NCBI RefSeq assembly: GCF_014207235.1
Contig: NZ_JACHDA010000001.1
Span: 372,001-436,000, forward strand
Direction: 5' to 3'
DNA length: 64,000 nucleotides
DNA from: Sphingopyxis sp. JAI128
Lineage (GTDB): Bacteria > Pseudomonadota > Alphaproteobacteria > Sphingomonadales > Sphingomonadaceae
Shown here: piece by piece, positions 33,902 through 42,495 of the stretch
How the letters are laid out: each line of letters opens with the position of its first letter
Numbering within the stretch: the stretch's first letter is position 1
Program-made: the position numbers and the translations under genes
Notes under the pieces: model-generated
Database searches by the model: none
What the model saw: only the letters and a program-made list of their open reading frames with translations
What the model was told of the DNA's origin: nothing

Positions 33902-34809
33902 GGCAGTTTCTCCCCCATCGATGTTTGCAGCACCGCATACCATTCGGCGCGCGTCCAGCGCGGGGCGAAGGCCTGCGGGATTTCCTTGATCCGTTCGACA
34001 TTCTGGGTGCCGACGATCGGGATCGGGCGCGCGGGATGCGCCATCACCCAGCTGTAGGTCGCAGCGGCGCGCGAGACGCCGTATTCGGTCGCCTTCGTAT
34101 CGAGCAACGCGGCGACGGCGCGTCCGCGCTCGTCCGCCGGATCGCCAAGCCGGCCGCCGCCGAGCGGTGACCAGGCGAGGAAGCCCATGCCCTCCGCCAT
34201 CGACTGGTCGAAGATGCCGTCGAACAGGGGGGCGAGGTGGAGCGGCGAAAATTCGCTCTGATGACTGACCACCGGAACGGGCAGGAATTTGGCGAGCGCC
34301 GATGTTTGCGAAGGCGTGAAGTTCGACACACCGATCGCGCCGACCTTGCCTGCCTTGTGCGCCTCCTCGAGCGCGCGCGCGATTTCCTGCGGGTGGGTAA
34401 GCAGGTCGGGGCGATGAATCTGCCACAGCTCGACCTGATCGGTGCGCAAACGCCTCAGCGAGATGTCGATCGCCGAGGTCAGATAGGCCGCGCTGCTGTC
34501 ATAGGGCACGCCGAGGATGATCCCGCCCTTGGTCGCCAGCACCATCTTGTCGCGCAGGCCCGGCGCTTCGGCGAAGACGTCGCCGAGCAGGGCTTCGGCC
34601 GAACCGAAGCCGCCCGGCGTGTCGCATCCGTAGATGTCGGCAGTGTCGAACAGCGTGACGCCGGCCTCGAACGCAGCGTCGATGCGCGCGCGCGCAACCG
34701 AAACATCGACGCCCGCGAAGCGCCACATGCCCCACGCAATCGGTGAAATGTCATGACCGGCGAGGGTCACATGGGCGGGCGCGGAAAGAAAATCTGACAT
34801 CGTTGTCAT
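33898..34809 (-). CDS. Aldo/keto reductase (possibly a sugar-aldehyde reductase)
   Basis: 303 residues if started at ATG 34809 (GGAG is close upstream); 34800 and 34818 are alternatives. Catalytic residues are visible: Asp/Tyr in FDTADIYG, Lys in MVLATKGGI and His in LWQIHRPDLL. GAIGVSNFTPSQTSAL and the cofactor loop PIPIVGTQNVERI are also present. It is the intact first member of a coupled pair whose second gene, an SsuD-like monooxygenase, is truncated. An aldo-keto reductase beside such a monooxygenase resembles the SmoB/SmoC pair that reduces 6-oxoglucose; this is inference. Confidence 0.87.
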   Translation of the reverse strand: MTTMSDFLSAPAHVTLAGHDISPIAWGMWRFAGVDVSVARARIDAAFEAGVTLFDTADIYGCDTPGGFGSAEALLGDVFAEAPGLRDKMVLATKGGIILGVPYDSSAAYLTSAIDISLRRLRTDQVELWQIHRPDLLTHPQEIARALEEAHKAGKVGAIGVSNFTPSQTSALAKFLPVPVVSHQSEFSPLHLAPLFDGIFDQSMAEGMGFLAWSPLGGGRLGDPADERGRAVAALLDTKATEYGVSRAAATYSWVMAHPARPIPIVGTQNVERIKEIPQAFAPRWTRAEWYAVLQTSMGEKLP

Positions 34810-34876
34810 ATACTCCAAAATGCGGGAAGAGGAAAGCGGGTTTTATGCGCGGTTCGTTAGATGCCGCCCCTCGTGC

Positions 34877-34941
34877 TCCCCCGGGCGAAAGCCGGGGTCC
34901 ATTCAGCGGCAGGATATGGACCCCGGCTTTCGCGCGGGGAA
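34877..34941. repeat. Palindromic repeat (GCGAAAGCCGGGGTCC family)
   Basis: Arms CGGGCGAAAGCCGGGGTCCAT and ATGGACCCCGGCTTTCGCG are inverted around about 12 bp. It lies in the gap upstream of the aldo-keto reductase. Confidence 0.6.
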
Positions 34942-34965
34942 CACAAATATGATCCGTCTTTCCTG

Positions 34966-35250
34966 TCAATGCGCCGGCACCTGCACTTCGCCATCTTCGT
35001 CCTGGGTCGCCTGCCAGCCCCGCATCGTCGCCATCAGCGGGATGAACAACGGCGTGAGGATCGCGCCGACATTTGGGGCGATGCCACCAAGACCGAGAAC
35101 GAAACTTCGCTCCTTCGCGTTGAAATAGGTCGCGGCGGTCTTCACCGCAGCCGGAGTGCCGATCGATTCCGCGACGCCGGGGCACGGCGCGCGAGACGCC
35201 GAAGCCCGATACGGTCGTCGCGAAGGCATGCACCATGCGCCGCAGGCGGG
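34966..35250 (-). pseudogene. Fragment of an MFS sugar/acid transporter (ExuT-like)
   Basis: The pieces HAFATTVSGFGVSRA (one frame) and GVAESIGTPAAVKTAATYFN with AKERSFVLGLGGIAPNVGAI (next frame) follow each other, matching helices 3-4 of the anion:cation-symporter branch of MFS. A frameshift near 35190 separates them. After MRGWQA the reading jumps to a charged tail DEDGEVQVPAH and a stop at 34966, as if the middle of the gene was deleted. The former start is not recognisable. Confidence 0.6.
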
Positions 35251-35294
35251 CCGCCGGTCATGTAAAGTGGAGACCGATGGCCCGCGCGGCCGGA

Positions 35295-37103
35295 TTATGC
35301 GTCGAGCAGCATCGCATCCCCATCATCGGCGTTGACGATATTGCCCGACTGCCGGTCGAAAAGCCGGCGATACTGGCCATTGGCGTTGGCAAGCAGCGCA
35401 TCGTGATTGCCATCCTCGATCACTTTCCCCTGATCGAAGACGAGGATGCGGTCGAGCGTGCGCACCGTCGACAGCCGGTGCGCGATGACGATCGCGGTGC
35501 GGCCCTTCATCAACCGGTCCATCGCTTGCTGGATCAGCGCCTCGCTCTCCGAATCGAGGCTCGACGTCGCCTCGTCGAGGATCAGGATCGGCGCGTCGGC
35601 GAGGAAGGCGCGCGCGAGCGCGACGCGCTGACGCTCGCCGCCCGACAGCTTGACCCCGCGTTCGCCGACAAGCGTCGCATAGCCGCGCGGCAGCCGGACG
35701 ATGAAGTCGTGCGCGTTGGCGAGCCGCGCCGCCGCCTCGACCTCGGTCCGGCTCGCATCGGGGCGGGCATAGGCGATATTGTCGGCGAGGCTGCGGTGGA
35801 ACAGGATCGGCTCCTGTTGGACGATCGCGATCTGCGCCCGCAGCGACTGCTGTGTCGCGTGCGACACATCCTGCCCGTCGATCGTCACCCTGCCCTCGTC
35901 CACGTCGTAGAGACGCTGGATCAGCTTGACGAAGCTGGTCTTGCCCGAACCCGAATGGCCGACAAGCCCGACCCGCTCGCCGCCACCGATCACGACATCG
36001 AGATGCTCGTAGAGCGGCGTGTCGTGCCCGCCATAACGGAAGGTGACGTCGTCGAAGCGCACCTCGCCCGCCCCGATGCGGATCGGTGCGGCGTCGGCGC
36101 GATCCTCGATCCCCAGCGACTGGTCGTGGAGATCGACCAGTTCCTCCATCTCGTTCACCGAGCGTTGCAGGTGATGGATGTGAAAGCCGATGTCGACGAG
36201 ATAGCCATGGACGACGAAGTAGCTGGTCAGCACGAAAGTGACGTCGCCCGGCGTCGCGGCACCGCGCCACCACAGCCAGATCGCCACGCCGGTGATCGCG
36301 CTGCGCACGCCCCAGAGGAGCAGAATCTGGGCACTGCCCGACCAGGTGTAGCGCATCCAGGTGCGCCGCGTACGCTTCGCCCATTTGACGAGCAGCGTTT
36401 CGACGCGCGCTTCTTCACGATCCTCGGCGCCGAATGCCTTGACGACGGCGTTGGAGCCGATCGCGTCGGAGAGAAGTCCGCCGAGTTTCGTGTCCCACGC
36501 GTTCGACAGCGTCGCCGCCGGTGAAGCCCAGCGCGCGGCCAGCAGGACGGTCATCGTAACATAGAGCGCTGCGCCGACCGCCATGACAAGCCCGAGCACG
36601 GGCCAGTGCAAGCCAAGGAGGAGCATCGTGCCGAAAAGCACGACGGCAGACGGCAGCAGTTGCAGCAGCAACACGTCGTTGAGCGTATCGAACGCCCACA
36701 TGCCGCGCGTGATCTTGCGCACCGTCGAACCGGCGAAGGCGTTGGCGTGCCAGTCGGTCGAGAAGCGCTGGACGCGGTGAAAGCTGTCCTGCGTCACGCC
36801 TCGCATCATGCGCAGCGTGAAGGGAACTATACCGGCCCAGGCGAAATGGCGGAGTACCACCATCGCGAGGCCGAGCGCCGCCATCGCTGCGAACAGCGCG
36901 AGCGCGCCGTCGCGCCGACCAGCCGCGAGCGCGTCGATCAGGCGTCCCGCGTACAGCGGCACGAAAATTTCGGTGACGGTCGCAACGGTGATAAACAGGG
37001 CGATGAAGGCCACGCGCCGGCGCTGCCCCGCCCAGTGACGGAATGTGAAGTCGAGGACGCGGCGGATCGAATCCGCGCGGCCGGTGTCGGGTGTCGATGT
37101 CAT
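35295..37103 (-). CDS. ABC transporter, fused permease and ATPase
   Basis: 602 residues from the ATG at 37103; the frame runs upstream to a TTG at 37121. Six membrane helices fill residues 30-320. The ATPase domain has Walker [10 protein letters not shown], signature [13 protein letters not shown], Walker [13 protein letters not shown] and the His switch [10 protein letters not shown]. The layout is of a homodimeric exporter (lipid, drug or peptide). It sits between gene debris and a LacI regulator on the same strand; its substrate is unknown. Confidence 0.92.
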   Translation of the reverse strand: MTSTPDTGRADSIRRVLDFTFRHWAGQRRRVAFIALFITVATVTEIFVPLYAGRLIDALAAGRRDGALALFAAMAALGLAMVVLRHFAWAGIVPFTLRMMRGVTQDSFHRVQRFSTDWHANAFAGSTVRKITRGMWAFDTLNDVLLLQLLPSAVVLFGTMLLLGLHWPVLGLVMAVGAALYVTMTVLLAARWASPAATLSNAWDTKLGGLLSDAIGSNAVVKAFGAEDREEARVETLLVKWAKRTRRTWMRYTWSGSAQILLLWGVRSAITGVAIWLWWRGAATPGDVTFVLTSYFVVHGYLVDIGFHIHHLQRSVNEMEELVDLHDQSLGIEDRADAAPIRIGAGEVRFDDVTFRYGGHDTPLYEHLDVVIGGGERVGLVGHSGSGKTSFVKLIQRLYDVDEGRVTIDGQDVSHATQQSLRAQIAIVQQEPILFHRSLADNIAYARPDASRTEVEAAARLANAHDFIVRLPRGYATLVGERGVKLSGGERQRVALARAFLADAPILILDEATSSLDSESEALIQQAMDRLMKGRTAIVIAHRLSTVRTLDRILVFDQGKVIEDGNHDALLANANGQYRRLFDRQSGNIVNADDGDAMLLDA

Positions 37104-37364
37104 ATCATGAACCGGCGCCAAGGCGCCGTCTCCAAAGCGTTATGTCAGGGGATAATCCGGTCGAAAAACCGAATCAGGGAGGCTTCAGGACCTAGTGGTC
37201 GAAGCGCTCGAAGGCTCGAAACCTTCCGGGAGGGCATGCTGCGATCGAAAAATTCATTACGCCCTCCTTCCTGCGCATTGGAACGCAAGCTGTGTACCGC
37301 CCCGCCATATGCTTGGCAAGCCTTGGTTTTCCGGGCCGCGACGGGACGAAGCCCGCCTTCCCGC

Positions 37365-38369
37365 TCAGCCCTTCGGTGCCGCCGTCGATCCGCGCACGAT
37401 CAGTTCGTGCGGCAATTGCCGGCGCTCGATTGTCTCGCCGAATTCGAGCAGCAGGTCGGCGGCGGCGTAGCCCAGGTCACGGATCGGCTGGCGGATCGTC
37501 GTCAGCGCGGGCCAGACGACCTGCGCCAGGTCGGTGTCGTCGAAACCCGCGACCGAGAGCTGGTCCGGCACCGATATGCCCATGCGGTGCGCCGCTGTGA
37601 GCACGCCCGCCGCCATTTCGTCGCTGCTCGCGAAGATCGCGGTCGGCGGTTCGGGCAGTGCCAGCAGCGCCTTGGCGGCGGCGATGCCCGACCGGAAATC
37701 GAACTGGCCGGGATGGACGAGCGCCGCGTCGAAACCGATTCCGGCGCGCTGAAGCGCCTGCCGGTAGCCGGTCAGGCGCTGGCCGCTCGCAAAATAATTG
37801 GCGTGGCCGGTGACCAGACCGATGCGGCGATGGCCGAGCGAGACGAGGTGGGCCGTCATGTCGTCGGCGGCCTGGACGTTGTCGATATAAACCGCCGACG
37901 TTGCGGTCAGGTCGGTGCCCGGCTGGACGCGTACGACGGGAATCTTGCGGCGGAACAATTCGGCGAGTGCGGTGCCGACATCGGTCACCGGCGGGGTCAT
38001 GATGATGCCATCGAGCTGCGCCTGGTCGATCAGCGCGCCGATATCGTCGACGAGACCGGGCGAGGCGATATCGCACGGCTGGATGATCATCCGGAAATTC
38101 GCTTCGCGACACCGCAGTCCGACACCTGCCTGCATGTTGAAGATGTAATAGGGATTGGGATTGTCGTGGACCAGCCCAATCTGGAACGAGCGCCGGCCCG
38201 CTAGCGTGCGCGCGGCCAGGCTGGGGTGATAGTTGAGGCGCGCAACCGCCTCCTCGACCTTTTTCCGCATGTCTTCACTGACATAGCGCTCCTTGTTGAG
38301 AACGCGCGATACCGTCTTGATCGACACGCCCGCGATACGCGAGACATCCTTGATCGTCGCCCGGGTCAT
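37365..38369 (-). CDS. LacI family transcriptional regulator
   Basis: 334 residues from the ATG at 38369 (frame open to 38444). Helix-turn-helix TIKDVSRIAGVSIKTVSRVLN and hinge helix NYHPSLAARTLAG are typical. The periplasmic-binding-like effector domain has IGLVHDNPNPYY, LDGIIMTPP and ASSDEMAAGVLTA, and C-terminal VAGFDDTDLAQVVWPALTTIRQP. It would sense a sugar. A TGxCA-N6-TGxCA arrangement at 38394-38409, just upstream of its start, could be an operator. Its natural target genes may be the eroded ones around it. Confidence 0.9.
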   Translation of the reverse strand: MTRATIKDVSRIAGVSIKTVSRVLNKERYVSEDMRKKVEEAVARLNYHPSLAARTLAGRRSFQIGLVHDNPNPYYIFNMQAGVGLRCREANFRMIIQPCDIASPGLVDDIGALIDQAQLDGIIMTPPVTDVGTALAELFRRKIPVVRVQPGTDLTATSAVYIDNVQAADDMTAHLVSLGHRRIGLVTGHANYFASGQRLTGYRQALQRAGIGFDAALVHPGQFDFRSGIAAAKALLALPEPPTAIFASSDEMAAGVLTAAHRMGISVPDQLSVAGFDDTDLAQVVWPALTTIRQPIRDLGYAAADLLLEFGETIERRQLPHELIVRGSTAAPKG

Positions 38370-38549
38370 GCGCACGAGCGCTCCGCACCCGGGTGGCAAA
38401 TTGGTGTCACGATCGTGCGTCTCCCGCTCGGCCTTGCTGACCATCGTTGTCTGCTTAGGCCGGTCGCCCTACCCTTCGCAAGCGAAGCCTTGCGCGGCCG
38501 CCCGTACTGACGATTGGCGCGATCTCATGACAGCGTTGGACAGCGCGCC

Positions 38550-38806
38550 CGTGGTCGCCCCTGGTTCATCACCGCCTTCTTTGCGAGGGTGACGCTGAAC
38601 AGCGTGGCGCCGATCCCCGAAACGGTACGCTGCGTCGCGCTCACCGGGTCGAAGGCCTTGTTGCTGCTCGCGGTGACGGCGACCGCGATGCGCACGCGCA
38701 TGGACCTGTTGCTCGAAATGGCGTGGCGCGCCGGGATCCCCGTCGTGACAGCGATGGCGACGAGTTTTGCCGCCGCGCTGCTGTTTGCTTTCACCATCGT
38801 CCGACC
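38550..38806 (+). pseudogene. C-terminal fragment of a YeiH/UPF0324 putative sulfate exporter
   Basis: The plus frame RGRPWFITAFFARVTLNSVA, SKALLLLAVTATAMRTRMDL and GIPVVTAMATSFAAALLFAF corresponds to the last two or three membrane segments of YeiH-type proteins (PWF, then NS, then SKxLL and MxT landmarks). The rest of the gene is missing upstream, and no start is present. It ends against the convergent HMG-CoA lyase gene. Confidence 0.5.
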
Positions 38807-38807
38807 G

Positions 38808-39713
38808 TCAGCCGGGAAAGGCGGGCGCCTTGCTGACCATCGCCGGCAGGGGGCGGTCCATCACTCCGGCGAGCCAGCCTGCGGCCTCGGCGATGCGCGG
38901 CAACGCGAGGCCGGTACGGACGCCGCTGCGTTCGAGCATATAGGCGACATCCTCGGTCGCGACATTGCCTGCCGCGCCCGGTGCAAAGGGGCAGCCACCG
39001 AGCCCGCCGAGCGACGCATCGACCGTCGCGGCGCCTTCCTGCACCGCGGCCCAGACATTGGCAATGCCCGTGCCGCGCGTGTTGTGGAAATGGACGCGTA
39101 TGGGAAGATCGCCCACCGCTTCGCGCACGCGGCCGACCATTTCGGCGATCTGCGCGGGCACCCCGACGCCGATCGTGTCGGCGAGCGCGATTTCGCGCGG
39201 GGCCGCATCGGCGGCGCGCTTTGCCATTTCGACGACGCGGTCGATCGCGACCTCACCCTCGAAGGGGCAGCCAAAGGCGGTCGCGATGGTGATCTGCCCG
39301 CTGCGCCCCGCCGCCTTCGCCAGCGAAACAATCTCCGCCGCGGCGGCGATCGATTCGGCGGAGCTTTGCCCCTGATTGCGGATGCCGAACGTATCGCTGG
39401 TCACGCAGACCGCGCCCAGTTCGTCGATGCGGCCGGTGGCGAGCGCGCGTTCGGCGCCGCGGCGATTGAGGACGAGGCCGACCCAGGTCACATCGTCGCG
39501 GTCGGGCAGCATCGCGACCAGGTCTTCGGCGTCGGCAAGCTGCGGAACCTTCTTCGGGTTGACGAAGCTCGTCACCTCGATACGCCGGACGCCATAGTCG
39601 ATCGCACGGCGGACGAGTTCGAGCTTGTCGGCGGTCGAGACGATCGCATTTTCATTTTGCAGCCCGTCGCGTGGGCCGACCTCGACGATTTCCACGACAT
39701 GATTTTTCAACAT
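38808..39713 (-). CDS. Hydroxymethylglutaryl-CoA lyase
   Basis: 301 residues with the HMGL-like TIM barrel: VEVGPRDGLQNE (Asp and Arg of the active site), SFVNPKKVPQLAD, HFHNTRGTG (metal-binding His pair) and the catalytic loop GLGGCPFAPGAAGN with its Cys. It splits HMG-CoA to acetoacetate and acetyl-CoA at the end of leucine breakdown, but close relatives act on citramalyl-CoA-type substrates. It is divergent from a CoA-transferase, which would fit either. Confidence 0.92.
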   Translation of the reverse strand: MLKNHVVEIVEVGPRDGLQNENAIVSTADKLELVRRAIDYGVRRIEVTSFVNPKKVPQLADAEDLVAMLPDRDDVTWVGLVLNRRGAERALATGRIDELGAVCVTSDTFGIRNQGQSSAESIAAAAEIVSLAKAAGRSGQITIATAFGCPFEGEVAIDRVVEMAKRAADAAPREIALADTIGVGVPAQIAEMVGRVREAVGDLPIRVHFHNTRGTGIANVWAAVQEGAATVDASLGGLGGCPFAPGAAGNVATEDVAYMLERSGVRTGLALPRIAEAAGWLAGVMDRPLPAMVSKAPAFPG

Positions 39714-39831
39714 CTTGCGTCCTGATCATCCTCAGTCATTTAGCAGGTTGAAAATTACATAGCATTCTAAGTATACAAAGGCCATGGGCGAGGCAGGTCC
39801 TCTTATCAGAGTCGGCCGCGAAAGGAATGAC

Positions 39832-40995
39832 ATGAGCGAGACGGGCAGCGGGGGCGCGCTGGAAGGCATCAAGGTCGTCGAAATGGGGCAGCTGATCGCG
39901 GGCCCCTTCTGCGGCCAGCTCCTCGGCGATATGGGCGCCGAGATCGTCAAGCTCGAACCCCCGGTGACGGGCGACCAGATGCGCAACTGGGGTCAAGGCG
40001 ACAAGCCGAGCTGGTGGCGCGTGATCGCGCGCAACAAATATTCGGTCGCGGTCGACCTGCGGTCCGAAGAGGGTCAGGCGCTCGCGCGCGAACTGATCGC
40101 CAAGGCCGATATCCTGATCGAAAATTTCCGTCCCGGCACGCTCGAGAAATGGAACCTCGATCCCACGGAGTTGCGCAAGACCAACCCTGGGCTGATCGTC
40201 GTGCGCGTGTCGGGTTACGGCCAGACGGGTCCCTATTCGGCGCGCGCCGGTTTCGGCGGCATCGGCGAGGCGATGGGCGGCTGGCGCGGCATCGTCGGCT
40301 ATCCCGACCTGCCGCCGGCGCGCATGGGCGTGTCGATCGGCGACACGCTCGCCGCGACTTACGGCTGCATGGGCGCGCTCGCCGCGCTCCACCACCGCGG
40401 CAAGACGGGCGAAGGCCAGATCGTCGACTCGGCGCTCTACGAGGCGGTGTTACAGGTCATGGAATCGACCGTATCGGACTATTCGGCGAGCGGTACCAAA
40501 CGCCGCCGCACCGGATCGACCCTCCCCGCAATTGCCCCCTCGAACGTCTATCCGTGCAAGGATGGCGAATATCTGATCGGCGCCAATCAGGACGGCGTCT
40601 TCGCAAGGCTCGCCGCCGCGATGGGCCGCCCCGAACTCGCCAGCGACGAACGTTATGCGACGCACCGCGCACGCGGCGCGCGGCAGGAAGAGCTCGACGC
40701 GATAATCGGCGAATGGACGAAAACGCTGACGATCGCCGAGCTGGAAGCGAAGATGGTCGCTGCCGGCGTTCCGGCCGGCCGCGTCTATGATGCCGAGGAT
40801 ATGCTGGCGGACCCGCATTTCGCCGCGCGCGAGGCGCTGATCACGGTAGCCGACGAGGAACTGGGCGAAATCCGGATGCAGGGCATCTTTCCGAAACTGT
40901 CGGCGACGCCAGGAAGCGTGCGCCGACCTGCCCCGCTCAGCGTCGGGCAGGACACGGCGGACGTCCTGAAACGCTGGCTCGGGCGAGAGGTTTGA
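39832..40995 (+). CDS. Type III (CaiB/BaiF) CoA-transferase
   Basis: 387 residues from the ATG at 39832, with AAAGGA 6-7 nt before; the frame is open to 39784. GIKVVEMGQLIAGPFCGQLLGDMGAEIVKLE is the family N-terminus, NFRPGTLEKWNLD follows, and the catalytic Asp is in the RMGVSIGDTLA region. It moves CoA between carboxylic acids. The downstream GST gene starts 4 nt after it. With the divergent HMG-CoA-lyase-type gene it may activate a dicarboxylate for cleavage. Confidence 0.92.
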   Translation: MSETGSGGALEGIKVVEMGQLIAGPFCGQLLGDMGAEIVKLEPPVTGDQMRNWGQGDKPSWWRVIARNKYSVAVDLRSEEGQALARELIAKADILIENFRPGTLEKWNLDPTELRKTNPGLIVVRVSGYGQTGPYSARAGFGGIGEAMGGWRGIVGYPDLPPARMGVSIGDTLAATYGCMGALAALHHRGKTGEGQIVDSALYEAVLQVMESTVSDYSASGTKRRRTGSTLPAIAPSNVYPCKDGEYLIGANQDGVFARLAAAMGRPELASDERYATHRARGARQEELDAIIGEWTKTLTIAELEAKMVAAGVPAGRVYDAEDMLADPHFAAREALITVADEELGEIRMQGIFPKLSATPGSVRRPAPLSVGQDTADVLKRWLGREV

Positions 40996-40999
40996 GGCG

Positions 41000-41704
41000 A
41001 TGATCACCCTCTATGGCGGCCCGACCCCCAATGCGCGCAAGATCGCGATCGCGCTGTTCGAAATGGGGCTCGACTGGCGGCTCGAATATATCGATATCCT
41101 TGCGGGCGATCAGCTCACCCCCGAATTTCTCGCGCTCAACCCGAACAACAAGACGCCGGTGATCGTCGATGACGAAGGGCCCGATGGCGAACGCTTCGTG
41201 CTGTGGGAAACCGGCGCGATTCTGCTCTATCTTGCCGAAAAAACGGGGCGCTTCTTGCCGACCGATCCGGCAAAACGCGCAATCTGCTGGCAATGGCTGA
41301 TGTTCCAAATATCAGGGGTCGGCCCGATGTTCGGGCAGGAAGCGCATTTCACCCATTATGCCAAGGATCGGCACGACTATGCCATCGCGCGTTACAGCCG
41401 CGAGGTCGACCGCCTGATGATGGTGATCGACAAGAGGCTGGGCGAGGCCGAATGGCTCGGCGGCGACGATTATACGATCGCCGACATGGCGACCCTGCCC
41501 TATCTTCGCCGCCAGCTGATCGAAAAGGCCGGGCGTTTCTCCAATGTCGATCGCTGGGGCGCCGCGATGCTCGAACGCCCCGCAGTCGCCGAGGGCCTGA
41601 AAGTCGGCGTCGCGCGCGCGGAGACGATCGAGGGCGGGCTGACCGGCTTCACCGACGAGCATCGCGCAATCCTGTGGGGGGACAGGCAGCACGCAAAGCG
41701 GTGA
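41000..41704 (+). CDS. Glutathione S-transferase family protein
   Basis: 234 residues. The thioredoxin-fold N-terminus (ITLYGGPTPNARKIAIALFEMGLDW) lacks an obvious catalytic Ser/Tyr/Cys in the first loop. NPNNKTPVIVDDEG, then ETGAILLYLAEKTG binds glutathione, and a helical C-terminal domain contains YTIADMATLPYL. It resembles the Nu-class YfcG/YghU type. Co-transcribed with the CoA-transferase (4-nt gap). Confidence 0.88.
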   Translation: MITLYGGPTPNARKIAIALFEMGLDWRLEYIDILAGDQLTPEFLALNPNNKTPVIVDDEGPDGERFVLWETGAILLYLAEKTGRFLPTDPAKRAICWQWLMFQISGVGPMFGQEAHFTHYAKDRHDYAIARYSREVDRLMMVIDKRLGEAEWLGGDDYTIADMATLPYLRRQLIEKAGRFSNVDRWGAAMLERPAVAEGLKVGVARAETIEGGLTGFTDEHRAILWGDRQHAKR

Positions 41705-41776
41705 TGCGGCGAACGCCGGTTGTGGTGTGGTGAGCGACATTCGACGGCGAACCGGCCGCAACCGGCCGCCTTCGCC

Positions 41777-42460
41777 CTATCCCTCACTCTCGCTGATATC
41801 TTCGAGCATCTCGGCGTCGAGCACGCGAACGCGGCCTTGTTCGAGCGAGATCACGCCCGATTCCTCCCAGCTCCTGAGCTGGCGGTTGATATGCTCCCGG
41901 CTCATGCCGGCGAAATTGCCGAGTTCGGTCTGGCTGAGTTCGACGCGCTGCGACGCCTCGACATCCTTGCGGATCAACCGTTTGAGATAGCGCGCGAGCC
42001 GCGGTCCCGAGGCATAGGCGCGATCGCTTTCGATCGTCTGGTCGGCGGTCCGCAGCCGCCGCGCGAGTTGCTGCATCAGCGACCAGGCGAATTCGGGATG
42101 GCTCGCGGCAAAATCCTTGAGCGCGTTGCGCCCGAGTTGCAGCGCGCTGCCCGCGCTCGTCGCGGTGACCGATGCCGTGCGTTCGCCGCCGTCGAGCAAC
42201 GCGATTTCGCCGAGCACCGCGCCGGGTTCGGCATAAGCGAGCACGATCTCGCGCCCGCCGGCGGTCAGCATCGACACGCGCGCCGTGCCTTCGGTCAATA
42301 TCAGCATCATGTCGCCCGGGTCGCCCTGGACGAGCAATTCCCTGCCCTTGGCGAAATTGACCTGAACCGCGCGGCTCGCAATCTCGGCCCAATCCTCGAT
42401 CGAAAGCCCGGAAAAGATGCTGTCGGGGCCCTGCAACTCGGCGAGCTTTGCGTGATCCAT
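41777..42460 (-). CDS. Crp/Fnr family transcriptional regulator
   Basis: 227 residues: a cyclic-nucleotide-binding-type beta barrel (GDPGDMMLILTEGTARVSML, GAVLGEIALLDGGERTASV), a dimer helix, and a C-terminal winged helix (VELSQTELGNFAGMSREHINRQLRSWEESG). The N-terminus has no cysteine cluster, so it is not an Fnr iron-sulfur sensor. It sits 35 bp downstream on the far side of the pyrG stop and is transcribed away from it on the same strand. Confidence 0.9.
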   Translation of the reverse strand: MDHAKLAELQGPDSIFSGLSIEDWAEIASRAVQVNFAKGRELLVQGDPGDMMLILTEGTARVSMLTAGGREIVLAYAEPGAVLGEIALLDGGERTASVTATSAGSALQLGRNALKDFAASHPEFAWSLMQQLARRLRTADQTIESDRAYASGPRLARYLKRLIRKDVEASQRVELSQTELGNFAGMSREHINRQLRSWEESGVISLEQGRVRVLDAEMLEDISESEG

Positions 42461-42495
42461 GCCCCTAAACCCCTTTTATCCCGCCGGTGCGTCGG

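Noticed and set aside
37104-37364. Possible terminator with GGAGGGC/GCCCTCC arms between the LacI and ABC genes
   Set aside because: The loop is about 26 nt and no T-run follows on the relevant strand, so it was not listed.
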